Part shown: piece after piece, positions 1 to 12,600 of the stretch
Position numbering within the stretch: the first letter of the stretch is position 1
Layout of the letters: the number at the start of each line of letters is the position of its first letter
Origin: Aldrovandia affinis
Lineage: Eukaryota > Chordata > Actinopteri > Notacanthiformes > Halosauridae
Reading direction: 5' to 3'
Assembly: GCA_029706075.1 (NCBI GenBank)
Contig: JAINUG010000020.1
Coordinates: 7,993,546 to 8,057,545, forward strand
Length of the DNA stretch: 64,000 nt
Notes under the pieces: model-generated
The model's database searches: none
Told to the model about the DNA's origin: nothing
Seen by the model: the letters and a program-made list of their open reading frames with translations, nothing else
Translations under genes and position numbers: made by a program

Positions 1-944
1 TTTATTTACTACTTGTTACAACATACTGCTTGTTATGTTGGATTTATTAAAGTAATAGGTAACGAAAAGCAGGTATTATTGAAAAACGCTGAAGTCAAGT
101 CAAGAAAAGCGACATGCTGCCACCCTGTGACAAGAAAGGTGTATAGCATGCCATAACGCACCCGAACCATTTAGAATCATGTACAACGGTGCAGTAAGTT
201 GTTGTTTATCATTAAACCACATACCCTTCTTTCAAAATACAGGAGGATGACGGTTTTAAAACATGTAAAGAGCTGATAAAAGCTCTCGGAGTTGGAATAC
301 GAGTGTCAGAGTGCATTTATGATGGTGCCCAGAGACAGACGAGGGGAGCAGAACCGTGGGGAGAAAGGTGTATTTGGAGGCAGCTCAACGCCAGCTTTAT
401 TCAATAGTGTGCTTAACCGGCAAAAATACAGACTTAAGACTTGAAAAACACTGACGAACAAAAGGAGTGTACTGAACAGAAAAATGTATTTCACTGGTTT
501 AATGATTAAAAAAATATTTCTTTCCAAGACAAAGACACACAGAAAGAGGGTCTTGCGGTCATCCGAAGAGATCTGGAGGCCAGAGCAACGGCAACCGTGA
601 CCACAGTGACACAGAACTGCCCATGGTGTCGGAGAACGAGGTAAATGTTATTTGTGAAAAGGAGAAAAAAAAAAAAAAAAAGAACAAAAATAATAAAAGG
701 CACAATCTACAAGCAACCGCGCCCATGTAAATTCACTTAACAATAATAATTATAATAATAATAATATAATAACAACAACAACCATAATCATTAGAAAAAA
801 TATGCAACAAAAATACAGACCAATTTTATGATACAAGACCACAACCCCATCCCAACTCCCCTGTGTCCTGCCCCGGCCATCTGTCCTTGCCCCTGCACCC
901 GCCCCGCCCACTGTTGCCATGGCACCGGGGGGTCCGGGGACGTA
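1..944 (-). other. asxl1: ASXL1 3' untranslated region (inferred)
   Basis: No other coding sequence is recognised downstream of the TAG stop. Minus-strand AATAAA hexamers lie at 401-396, 48-43 and 6-1, so polyadenylation may occur inside or just beyond the window edge. An AT-rich patch with an A-run and TAA repeats lies at 660-790. The 3' end is not directly visible. Confidence 0.55.
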
Positions 945-3674
945 CTATCTCACCACCAAGCAGGAGACGCAGAGTTTGGAGGGCCCGATGCAATCATCGT
1001 GGCAGAAGGCGCCGCAACCCTGGCACATGATCATGGCCTTGAGGCGGCAGGAGCACTTGAAGGCCACCTCCTCCGCTGCGTTTTCGGCAAAGGCCTGGAT
1101 GCTGAGCGCTGCGCTCTGCCGCCCGCTACCCTGCCGCAGCTGCAGCACGCCGTCTGCAATGTTCCGTGAGAAGCCGCTGCCATCCACTACTGACACGTTG
1201 GCCGTGTAGCTGAACCCCCCAGCCCCACCCCCGGACATGCCCCCTTGCTGCTGCAGCTTGGGCAGCTTGCTGTAGAGCTGCTGCTGGACGCTGACCTGGA
1301 ACGGGAGTGAGGCAGAGGAGGAGGAGGAAGAGGAGGAGGACGACGAGGAAGGGGAAGGGGAGGAGGAGGAGTCTCCCGGCCGCGGGTACGACTTTGCCTG
1401 CTCCTTTTTGGCCATGCGGAGCAGGGACATCTCCATGTTCAGCAGGCCCTCCATGGCCCCGCCCCCAACCCCGGTTAAGAAGCTGTCCCGTGGCTCGCCG
1501 CAACTCTGTGTCTCCTTTTTTTTGGCAACAACGCCCGCCAGCGGGTTTTTGGCGAGCGCTTGGCAGGGTGGGCGGGTCGCCTCGCTCTTTACCGTGGGCG
1601 GGGCAGGGGACAGCGGGGCGCGGGTCTTGGGCCGCCAGTTGATCTTGACGGTGGGGACAACCTCGGAGGGACAGAGGTCCCCATGGGGTGGGGACGGGGC
1701 GTCGGGCGTGGTCCTGCAGTGGGCCAGGGGCCCGGGGCCACCAGGGGGTCGTTCGGGGTGCTCTCGGATGACAGCCGATTGGTAGGCAGCAGCGTTCTGG
1801 CCAAAGTCGACGGGCCGGCGGGAGGCAAGGGAAGTGATGACAGGCACCGCGCCTGAGGCCATGCCCCCCTGTTGCGACAGGAAGTGCTGCACGGCCGCTG
1901 CACGTGACGACGCCTCTTCGAACAGACAGGCCGCCCGCCCCTCGCCTTCCCGCCGCGCCCCTGCTGCGCCAAAGCCCCGCCCAGCCCCGGGGGAAGGACG
2001 GACAATGGGCAGCGTTTTGGGGTGGCTCAGCACCGAGAACTCTGCCGAACTCTCCACAGGCCCGGTCGCCTCCAAGGGGCCCCTGAAGCGGGCGGGGAGG
2101 GCGTGGCTGTGGGCCGGGTGGGGTTGGGGTTGGGGTTGGGGGGGGTGCTGGGGCGGCAGGCGGTTGATCTCCAGCTTGCTGGCAGAGTGAGGCGGGGGCA
2201 GCACCTTCTCCAGGGGCAGGCTGCCCTGCAGCAGCTGGGTGACCAGCGGGTTGTTGGCCTCCACCAAAGACACGGGCCGGGCCGAACTCTGGCTCTTCCT
2301 GGGTGCCATGGGGCCCGAGAGCTTCGGCGAGGCACTGCCGGGAGCTTTGGCCTCCTCCGAGTCGCCGTCCCTCAAGGTGCGGGGCACAGCCACGGGGCCA
2401 GGCGGGGGTTGAGCATGCACGATTGGCTGGTTGTGGGCAGCACTCGAGGGAGGGGGCTGTATGATTGGCTGGTTTTGGGCAGCATTGGAGGGGCGGGCCT
2501 GGATGACGGGCTGGCTGTTGGTGGGGTTTGTGACGTGGGCGTGAATGACTGTCTGGCTCTGGGGGAGGTTGGGGGGGTGGGCGTGGGCAAGGGGCCGGTG
2601 GCGGGGGGTGTCAGGCAGGCACACCTGTATGACGCTTGGGGCGCCGACACTGACAGGGTCCGGCTCCACCCTCCAGGCATTGGGGCCCTCCTCGCCCGCC
2701 TCATTTTCAAAGTCCGAGGCCGTTTCCGTGGAGTCGCTGTGAGCGCCCGCGTCGTCCTCGGCCACGCCCACCGCCATTCCTGCGCCAGACTGGCCGCTCT
2801 CCTCCTCGTCCTCGCTAGTCCCGTTACTCGACTCCGCGGGGGTGTCGGGGGCCTCTGCCCCGCCCGCCCTGTGCTTGTCCACTCCCTGTGCCGCCGTGGC
2901 CTTCTCGCCCTCAGGAGGCTGAACGGGCATGGTCAGAGTCCGGATGGTGTCCATGCCGTGAGCCCCGAACCGGGGCAGAGTGTCGGGGATGGAGGTGAGG
3001 GCCACAGCGACCCCCTCAGCCTCCCCGTCCCTGTTGGTTACTGTGGCAACGCAGTCAGGCGTGGCCGTTCGGTCCTGGGCTGCGGCGGCATCACCCTGCT
3101 TCTCCAGACCGACGGCAGGCTCCTTCTCCTCGGAGAGAGGCAGCAGCGCCAGGTTCGACTGGGCGGGGCCAGGCTCAGCCTCCCCACGAGCCTCCTCTGA
3201 TTGGCCGGTCTCCGGTGGTGGTGGGGTGTGGCTCCGGGGCGGGGTCTCTAGGGGGGCGGGTCTCCCCTCGGGCTCTAGATTGGGCAGCAGTAGTTGTGCT
3301 CCTGGCTGATGAGCCTCCGCAGGAGCTCCCTGCCCCTGACCCGCCCCCGTGCGGTCCCCGCCCGCTCCTCCCGGCTCGACGGGGCCCGGATGCTCCCTGG
3401 ACCGTCGCCCGCCGCCGCGATCCGGTACTCCAGCACTGCCCCCGGCCCCCGGCCCGGCCCCGCCCCCCGGCCCAGCCCCGTCCCCAGTGGCTGCAACAGC
3501 AGCAGCGGCCTCGCGCTGCGCCCGGGCCTGCTGAGCGCGGGCCTTGATGTCCGCCAGGGTGCGGGCTCCGGTGCCGCCCCGCCGGGAGCCCTCCCCTGGG
3601 GGCACGATGCGGGGACAGATCTGGTAGGTTGGCGGGCCCTTAACCCAGGGCGGCTTGATTCTGGAGAGCTGGAT
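945..3674 (-). CDS. asxl1: ASXL1 exon 11 (last coding exon, PHD finger)
   Basis: Encodes residues 608-1516 and the TAG stop at 947-945. The acceptor is a cttatctctcctccag tract ending at 3675. It opens with [22 protein letters not shown] and [20 protein letters not shown], both ASXL hallmarks. Low-complexity parts are four 14-residue repeats (about 2400-2590), a PQPQPQP run (about 2115-2150) and a poly-Ser tract (about 1308-1372). The PHD cysteines lie at about 948-1060. The exon is very GC-rich compared with the AT-rich introns. In human ASXL1 this exon is where truncating mutations cluster. Confidence 0.97.
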   Translation of the reverse strand: MQLSRIKPPWVKGPPTYQICPRIVPPGEGSRRGGTGARTLADIKARAQQARAQREAAAAVAATGDGAGPGGGAGPGAGGSAGVPDRGGGRRSREHPGPVEPGGAGGDRTGAGQGQGAPAEAHQPGAQLLLPNLEPEGRPAPLETPPRSHTPPPPETGQSEEARGEAEPGPAQSNLALLPLSEEKEPAVGLEKQGDAAAAQDRTATPDCVATVTNRDGEAEGVAVALTSIPDTLPRFGAHGMDTIRTLTMPVQPPEGEKATAAQGVDKHRAGGAEAPDTPAESSNGTSEDEEESGQSGAGMAVGVAEDDAGAHSDSTETASDFENEAGEEGPNAWRVEPDPVSVGAPSVIQVCLPDTPRHRPLAHAHPPNLPQSQTVIHAHVTNPTNSQPVIQARPSNAAQNQPIIQPPPSSAAHNQPIVHAQPPPGPVAVPRTLRDGDSEEAKAPGSASPKLSGPMAPRKSQSSARPVSLVEANNPLVTQLLQGSLPLEKVLPPPHSASKLEINRLPPQHPPQPQPQPHPAHSHALPARFRGPLEATGPVESSAEFSVLSHPKTLPIVRPSPGAGRGFGAAGARREGEGRAACLFEEASSRAAAVQHFLSQQGGMASGAVPVITSLASRRPVDFGQNAAAYQSAVIREHPERPPGGPGPLAHCRTTPDAPSPPHGDLCPSEVVPTVKINWRPKTRAPLSPAPPTVKSEATRPPCQALAKNPLAGVVAKKKETQSCGEPRDSFLTGVGGGAMEGLLNMEMSLLRMAKKEQAKSYPRPGDSSSSPSPSSSSSSSSSSSSASLPFQVSVQQQLYSKLPKLQQQGGMSGGGAGGFSYTANVSVVDGSGFSRNIADGVLQLRQGSGRQSAALSIQAFAENAAEEVAFKCSCRLKAMIMCQGCGAFCHDDCIGPSKLCVSCLVVR

Positions 3675-6600
3675 CTGGAGGAGAGATAAGGGAAGAAGGG
3701 GTTGGGGAGAAAGAAAGGCCGGGTTTAGAATATTCTACGATCATTTCCTCTCTTTGGTTGAGTTTGATTCGATACAGTAGAACCACTGAAACCGGAATCT
3801 ATAGGAAATGGGGGTCTTTCAGAACTTTGAAATTAATGTCAAAATAGACCAATTTTACCTCTTGAAGCTAGACTAGGTTGTGAAATAGTTGATCAGACAT
3901 TCAGTGCTATTCTTCCGTATCTGTTTTATTCTCAAAGCGTAATACACTGAGGAAGCCATGGGACCAAGCAGCGTTCATTTTCCAATGAGAGGCAAACTTT
4001 GCTTCATCATATTTAAGAAAATAACGAATAAAACATTAAAAAAATGTCGGGTGGATGTTCCTTCAATTATTTACTGATAAGCAAACCCTTTTATTTAGGA
4101 ATCGGGCAATCAACGTAAAAAGTACAAAGTTAAGCTACAACTGCAGGTCCCTGCAGTTGCTATGAGAAGTTATCGTTCAAAATTATTTTTTGTAATTATT
4201 TTTTTTACGTTTGCAGTGATGTCCTCAACAGTGTTTTTTCATTCTATATGATGAAGGAAAGTTTGCGTCACATTCTTCAGAATACATGCCCTATCAATGG
4301 AACATTATTGGTTTGGGTTTAATGCTCACCTTTCTGCACCAGTGATAATAAATAACTTTGTATGCTACATTTGGGTTCATACCGCATTCGGTTGACAGGG
4401 TCAGTCTAACTCAAGTCAACTCAAGGCTCGCATCTCTAAGGTTCTACTGTAATCCCCCCCACCCCAGCCTGAGAGCTCCATACCCGGATAGGCGGGACCT
4501 TAGGCTCCTCCGTGGTGGGTTGTGGCTTTTCGGAGTGAACACAGTCAACTGTGTTACGAAAGGACTGACAATCATCCACTCGCACTCTCTTCTCGGGGAA
4601 GCAGGTGAAGGCGTGTGGCTCCTCCCCCTTCCTCTTCTGCTCCTTGGTCTGGGCGGGGCTTGGGCTGGGGGTGGGGCTTGGGCTGGGGGCAGGGCTGGGG
4701 GTGGGGCTTGGGCTGGGGGCGGGGCTCTGAGCGGGGCTGGGGGTGGGACTGCCAGCTGCCGTGGAGACAGACGCCTCCTGGTCGAGCGGGTCGGCAAGGG
4801 AGTCGACGGCGGAGGGAGGGTCGGAGCTGGCGCCCTGCCTGTCGGACGAGGAGGAGGGAGAGGAAGAGGGGGAGGAGGAAGAGGAGGAGGAAGAGGCCGC
4901 TGGGAGGACGGCCGCCTCGGCGAGCAGCCTGGGCGACACTTCCAGTGGCTCGGGTTTGGCGGCAACGGGTGAGGGGGCGGGGCTGGAAGCGGGGCTGGGG
5001 GTGGGAAAGGCAGGGCCAGCATGGGGCTCGGGGGCGGAGTCGGCGTGCGGGACGGCCTCTCCCTGGGGCGCGGGCTCGGAGGCGGGGGAAGGGGCGGAGG
5101 AGGCTGTGGCCGGGACGTCCAGGGGCGGCGGTTTCTCGGCAGGTTCGGCAAGCTGGGCGAGCGGCGGCTTGCACAGCGTGCGCCTGGCCCGGCGCCTCAG
5201 GTCAGCCTGCGATCGGCGCCGCATGCGCCCGTCTCTGCGGCGTCTCCCCACGCTGCGCCGCTTGGGTGCCACGCCCCCCGCCGCGGCCACGCCCACCTCC
5301 CCCTGGAGCACGCCGTCCGTGGACTCGCCCACTGTCAACTTCAGGGACTCCTCCCGCGTCAGACCCGACCTGGACCAGAACAAACACACGGGTCAGAACA
5401 ACGACCATGCCGGTGTCCACTGAAGCCACGGAGGAGGGGGGCAGCCCCACATGGGGCAGGGGAAACGCAACCCTACAGCCATTTGCCTTTTCATCCTTAC
5501 TAATAAACATAAGCTGGTGAACAACAAAGCAATGTCATTTTAGTATGAAAAAGAGCTTAATAAACGGATCCATTAAAAAGGCGGTTTTCATTTTTTTCTC
5601 GATTAAAATTAGTAAAAAGTGAAATGAGGCTGTTCTTCATTACTGGACGTGCTTTAACCTCAACACTTTGGTGACAAATATGGAGCTTTAAACTGCATGC
5701 ATGCGCTCTTAAAAAGATAAGACAAATGAATGCCTCTCCCTCAGAAAGCACAGGCTGCAGGGTGTCTTACCTTTGGCCGTGGTATTCTTCAAAGAACTTC
5801 TCCTTCCAGGCCTCCACCTTCTTCTCCTTCTCCATCTCCTGGCGAAATCGAGCCTGCATCTCGTGAGTGAACTCGCCTGTGTGGGTGAAATGCAACATGG
5901 CCATTTTGACTACAACACCACTACACTATATCATACCATACCTTTAACAGGATGTATTTACTGACAAAGTGTTGACTTGTTTAGCGTGGCTTAAGGGGCT
6001 AAGAGGGCTCTCCCTCAGTAATGGCTCTCTGTCCCTTCTGCTGGTTCGTTCTCCTTTTTCAGTTTCTGCAGTGTGGCGAACAGCTGGCGGAGTGGTCCAC
6101 TCCCACCCGCCTAATTGTGGCCGAATGGGGACAGCTGGGGCCGTTCCCATATAAGGAATGCCGTTTCCCCAGATCCTCGCTTCTCCTCGCTTGCGAGAAC
6201 AGTGTGGAAAGCCACGTCTTTTATGACGCTTTTGTAAACCAACATTTAATACATTTGTGATTCCTTCACACTTGACCCGTCTTCCTGGTGTCATGTTTCA
6301 GCCTTGAGCCGGTCATAACATGATTTGGGGGCTCATCCGGGATACCATAGAGACGACGCGACACGTCTTTCTTTTGTAGAAAGTACAAATGCTGAAAACT
6401 CTAAACGTTGCAGGACATGTCGCGGAACACTTGTCACGTAAAGCATAAATTTGCCTTAAGGGGACTAAAGAGACGCTCTCCCTTAGTAAGGGGACTAAAG
6501 GTTTTTCCACCGCACAGTACGGTACGGTACGGCATGGCACGGCACGGTAACCATCCGTACCCATAACTATCCCATTCATGGGTCGAGTCCCTGTGTCGTT

Positions 6601-9600
6601 TTTCCATCAGACAACAGAACCATGAAGATAGGAGTAGTTATCTGAAATGACGAAAAATAATGCCACCGCAATATACAGTGAAGGAAATAAGTATTTGATC
6701 CCTTGCCGATTTTGTAAGTTTGCCCACTGACACATAAATGAACGGTCTATAATTTTAATGGTAGGTCTATTTTAACAGTGAGAGACAGGTTATTAAAAAA
6801 AAATCCAGAAAATCACATTATATAAAAGATATAAATTGATTTGCATTTGATTGTGTGAAATAAGTATTTGATCCCCTAGCAAAACATGACTTAATACTTG
6901 GTGGAGAAATCCTTGTTGGCAAGCACAGAGGTCAGACGTTTCTTGTAGTTGGTCACCAGGTTTGCGCACATCTCAGGAGGGATTTTGGTCCACTGCTCTT
7001 TGCAGATCCTCTCCAAATCCTTAACGTTCGAGGCTGTCGCTTGGCAACTCGAAGCTTCAGCTCCCTCCACAGATTTTCTATGGGATTAAGGTCCGGAGAC
7101 TGGCTAGGCCACTCCATGACCTTAATGTGCTTCTTCTTGAGCCACTCTGTTGCCTTGGCCGTATGTTTTGGGTCATTGTCCTGCTGGAAGACCCATCCAT
7201 GACCCATTTTCAGTGTCCTGGCTGAGGGAAGGAGGTTGTCGCCCAAGATTTCACGGTACATGGCCCCGTCCATCCTCCCCTCGATGTGGTGAAGTCGTCC
7301 TGTCCCCTTAGCAGAAAAACACCCCCAAAGCATAATGTTTCCACCTCCATGCTTGACGGTGGGGATGGTGTTCTTGGGGTCATAAGTCAGCATTTCTCTT
7401 CCTCCAAACACGGGGAGTCGAGTTGATGCCAAAGAGCTCGATTTTGGTCTCATCTGACCACATCACGTTCTCCTAAGCCTTCCCTGTATCATTCAGGTGT
7501 TCATTGGCAAACTTCAGATGGGCCTGCACATGTGCCTTCTTGAGCAGGGGGACCTTGCGGGCACTGCAGGATTTTAATCCATTACGGCGTAGTGTGTTAC
7601 CAATGGTTTTCTTGGTGACTGTGGTCCCAGCTGCCTTGAGATCATTAACAAGCTCCTCCTGTGTAGTTCTGGGCTGATCTCTCACCTTTCTCATGATCAT
7701 CGATACCCCCACGAGGCGAGATCTTGCGTGGAGCTCCAGACCGAGGACGATTGATGGTCATTTTGTGTGTCTTCCATTTTCGAATAATCGCACCAACAGT
7801 TGTCTCCTTCTCACCAAGCTGCTTGCCGATGGTCTTGTAGCCGATTCCAGCCTTGTGCAGGTCTACAATCTTGTCCTGATGTCCTTAGACAGCTCTTTGG
7901 TCTTGCCCATGGTGGAGAGGTTGGAATCTGATTGATTGATTCTGTGGACAGGTGTCTTTTATACAGGTAACAAGTTGAGACAGGTGTCTTTTATACAGGT
8001 AACGAGTTGAGATTAGGAGTAAAGCGAGAGGACTAATCTAACCGGTCTGTGGGAGCCAGAATTCTTGCTGGTTGGTAGGGGATCAAATACTTATTTCACA
8101 CAATCAAATGCAAATCAATTTATATCTTTTATATAATGTGATTTTCTGGATTTTTTTTAAATATTCTGTCTCTCACTGTTAAAATAAACCTACCATTAAA
8201 ATTATAAACCGTTCATTTCTTTGTCAGTGGGCAAACTTACAAAATCGGCAAGGGATCAAATACTTATTTCCTTCACTGTATATATATACACCGATCAGCC
8301 ACAACATTAAAACCACCTACCTAATATTGTGTAGGTCCCCCTCGTGCCACCAAAACAGCTCTGACCCGTCGAGGCATGGACTCCACAAGACCTCTGAAGG
8401 TGTCCTGTGGTATCTGGCACCAAGACGTTAGCAGCAGATTGTTTAAGTCCTGCAAGTTGCGAGGTGATGCCTCCATGGATCGGACTTGTTGGTCCAGCAC
8501 ATCCCACAAATGCTCGATCGGATTGAGATCTGGGGAATTTAGAGGCCAAGTCAACACCTTGAACTCTTTGTCCTGTTCCTCAAACCATTCCTGAACAATT
8601 TTTTGCAGTGTGGCAGGGCGCATTATCCTCCTGAAAGAGGCCACTGCCTCCGCCGGCTTGCCTTATTCCCATAGTGCATTCTGGTGCCATCTCTTCCCCA
8701 GGTAAACGATGCACCCGGCCATCCACATGAAAACGTAAAAGAAAACGTGATTCATCAGACCAGCCCACCTTCTATTGCTCCATGGTCCAGTTCTGACGCT
8801 AACGTGCCCATTGTAGGCGCTTTCGGCGGTGGACAGGGGTCAGCATGGGCACTCTGCTATGCAGCCCCATACGCAGCAAGCTGCGATGCACTTTGTGTTC
8901 TGACACCTTTCTATCATAGCCAGCAATAACTTTTTCAGCAATTTGTGCTACAGTAGCTCTTCTGTGGGATCGGACCAGATGGGCTAGCTTTCGCTCCCCA
9001 CGCGCATCAATGAGCCTTGGGCGCCCATGACCCGGTCGCCGGTTCAGCGGTTGTCCTTCCTTGGACCACTTTTGGTAGGTACTAACCACTGCATACTGGG
9101 AACCTACCGTTTTGGAGATGCTCGGACCCAGTTGTCTAGCCATCACAATTTGGCCCTTGTCAAAGTCGCTCAGATCCTTACGCTCGCCCATTTTTTCTGC
9201 TTCCAACATCAACTTCAAGAACTGACCGTTCACTTGTTGCCTAATATATCCCACCCCTTGACAGGTGCCATTGTAACGAGATGATCAATGTTATTCACTT
9301 CACCTGTCAGTGGTTTTAATGCTGATCGGTGTATATTAGCAAGTTTCATAACGGGGACAAATAAAGTATATCGTATCATATACGCTGCCCGTCCCAAAAA
9401 AAAAATGACACTAATATTTAGTTGGACCGCCTTTAGCTTTGATTATGGCACGCATTCGCCGTGGCATCTTTTCGATAAGCTTCTGCAATGTCACAACATT
9501 TATTTCCGTCCAGAGTTGCATTAATTTTTCACCAAGATCTTGTATTGATGATGGGAGAGTCAGACCGCTGCGCATACCCAGCACATCCCAAAGATTCTCA

Positions 9601-12600
9601 ATGGGGTTAAGGTCTGGACTCTGTGGTAGTCAATCCATGTGTGAAAATGATGTCTCATGCTCCCTGAACCACTCTTTCACAATTTGAGCCCGATGAATCG
9701 TGGCATTGTCATCTTGGAATATGCCCGTGCCATCAGGGAAGAAAAAATCCATTGATGGAAAAACCTGGTCATTCAGTATATTCAGGTAGTCAGCTGACCT
9801 CATTCTTTGGGCACATAACGTTGCTGAACCTAGACCTGACCAACTGCAACAACCCCAGATCATAACACTGCCCCCACATGCTTGTACGGTAGGCACTAGG
9901 CATGATGGGTGCATCACTTCACCCATCTCTCTTCATACCCTGATGCGCCCATCACTCTGGAACAGGGTAAATCTGGACTCATCAGACCACATTACCTTTT
10001 TCCATTGCTCCAGAGTCCAATCTTTATGCTCCCTAGCAAATTGAAGTCTTTTTTTCCGATTAGCCTCACTGACAAGTGGTTTTCTTAAGGCTACACAGCT
10101 GTTTAGTCCCAATCCCTTGAGTTCCCTTCGCATTGTGCGTGTGGAAATGCTCTTACTTTCACTATTAAACATAGCAGTGAGTTCCACTGTTGATTTTTTA
10201 CGATATGATTTCACCACACGTTTAAGTGATCGCCGATCACGATCATTCAAGATTTTTTTCCGACCACATTTCTTCCTCGAAGATGATGGTTCACCACTAT
10301 CCTTCCAGGTTTTAATAATGCGTTGGACAGTTCTTAACCCAATTTGAGTAGTTTCAGCAATCTTCTTAGTTGTTTTCTTTGCTTGATGCAGGCCAATAAT
10401 TTGACCCTTCTGAAACAGATTAACAACTTTTCCATGACCACAGGATATGTCTTCCGACATGGTTGTTTAAGAAATGAGAAGCTACTCACTGCATCAGTTA
10501 GGGTTAAATAACTTGTTGCCAGCTAAAACATATTAATCACTGCAGTAATTATCCAATGGAATATTACCCATTTGCTTAGTTAAATCCAGGTGGTGACTTT
10601 TTTTGGGGCCAGGCAGTGTATTTATTATTCAGCGTTGGCCCTCCAATTAATTGCAATTTACCAAGATCACATTTACACTTTCCAATACAATGTCCACTTA
10701 CATTGACAGTGTCCAGTTCAGATCCTTTTGTTTCAAAGGCCTGGATTTAACTTGAGCATCTGAATGCATCGAATCGAATCGATTTTATTAATCTTTAATT
10801 AATAAAAATGAAAATGACAAAACTATACTCAAAGAAAACGCGAAGAAATCAGTTTTCGTAACAAACCGAACCACCTCCTATAGAACTCCTATCTGTGGTG
10901 ACATTAGTAACATTGACAGTGTAAACATTCCAGATAAAATTCACAAAATCAGAACACGGCTTCCCCCATAACATTCGCTAAAATGTTCTTACCTCTACCC
11001 TAGGCGTTTGGGAGTCATGTTGAGGGCAGCGAAGTGTATCATATCATATACTTATTATGCGGTGTTGGTCCTCCAATTAATTGCAATTTACCATGATCAC
11101 ATTTAATACCTCATATTTCTTACATTTGTAGCCTTAAAAATTTTTTTTATCATATAAAAATGAAAACATTAGCTATAGTTGTCTTTGTGTTTACACCTGT
11201 GCTTTTATGTAACTTGTCGCTGCAACATGTCCAGCACAAAAATGTATATTCTAATTGCATTAATGAAAATGACAATACTACTATTTCAGTTGTCGCAACA
11301 CAAACATAACTCGTAGAATCACACAAACCTGACAATAATGCCAAAATCTATATAATAATAAAAGTAAACCAAAAAACATGGCGGTTGTGTCTGAGCCAGA
11401 CTGAGATTTAGCATGACGATTCTGTGATGATTGTGCTTGACCAATCAATGGTCTGCAATATTGCTAGCCCCACCTTGTCCCTGTAACGCTCGCTGGTAAC
11501 GAACACAGCAGTAGCTAAATTCAGCACGGGTACTTCGGTTTGGTACGGTTCGCTTGGTGGTGGAAAAAGCGACAAAACGTGGGACCACGGATTGGTTACC
11601 ATGCCGTGCCGTACTGTACTGTGTAGTGGAAAAATGCCATAAAGAGACACTGTCCCTCAGTAAGGGGACTAAAGAGACACTGTCCCTCAGTAAGGGAACT
11701 GAGGGGACTACTGCTCACCTTCTGCCAGTCTCTCCTTCCAGCTCTGAGATGCGTGTGTGAAGAACTCATTATTGAGCGCCGAGCTGCTGAGACGAGCCAG
11801 ACCATCAGCACCCACCTGGAGGGAGAGAGAGAAAGAGAGACACTTAAAACACATACATTACTTGTTTTCCTAAACTACATGCATGTTACACTTTGGCATT
11901 ATTTACTTTCTGTATTTCATGCAAATAAAGCATAATGAGTTGAAATTGAGAGAGAAAGGGTAAGAGGGAGAGTGAGAGAGGGAGACATCGGAAACACAAA
12001 GGTACAAAGGCCCAGTGACAGGAAATACAATTAAAGTATAATTTTCAAAATGTTTTTAACAGGTCATTGTAGCATGTATACAATGGTATATGCATATATT
12101 ATTTTGCACATAAGAATTATTCAAGGAAAAACTCTCTCATTCTCATGCTTAGTAACCAAATAACCTACCCTCACAATGACAGTGAGAAGGCAGACAGAGA
12201 GACTAACAGAGAAAGAGGGAGGAACAGAGAAAGAGGGGAACACAGAGGGAGAACAACGGAAAGAGATAATAGGAGAAACAGAAACAGATGAGAGGGGAAG
12301 AGAGATGGAGAAAGGGACAGAGGGAAAGAGAGGGGAACTGAAAGCGAGAGAAAGGAACACAGGGAGGGAGAGGAAAAGAGAGAGACCGAGAGGGAAATAG
12401 AAACGAGAGAGTGAGAGAGAGAGGAAGAAAGGTGGAGAGGAACAGAGGGAGAGAGAAGAAGAAAGGGGAACAGAGAGAAGAACAAAGAGAGTGAGAGAAG
12501 GGAACAGAGGGAACAAAGAACAGAGAGAGAATGAGAGAGAGAGAGAGTGAGCGAGCAAGGGAGCAAAGAACAGAGATGCTGACCTGCCGATCCACTTCAG

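Larger units (their letters stand above)
6500..11638. mobile_element. Composite DNA transposon hosting three Tc1 elements
   Basis: Inverted ends about 45 bp long: GGTTTTTCCAC...CAGTACGGTACGG at 6500 and its mirror ending 11638 (gtactgtgtagtggaaaaatgcc). About 1.26 kb is its own sequence; the rest is three Tc1 copies (6676, 8289, 9383). The ends resemble a common fish non-autonomous family with GTACGG repeats, but the superfamily and target-site duplication could not be fixed. It splits a 30-bp minisatellite, which supports insertion. Confidence 0.6.

Noticed and set aside
2022-3200. 392-codon open frame on the plus strand
   Set aside because: Antisense shadow of the GC-rich ASXL1 last exon. 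Low-complexity Gly/Arg/Leu content and no domain.
4615-5520. Plus-strand frames of 200-300 codons
   Set aside because: Shadows of ASXL1 exon 10; they consist of GWGWG/RRRG repeats from the minisatellite.
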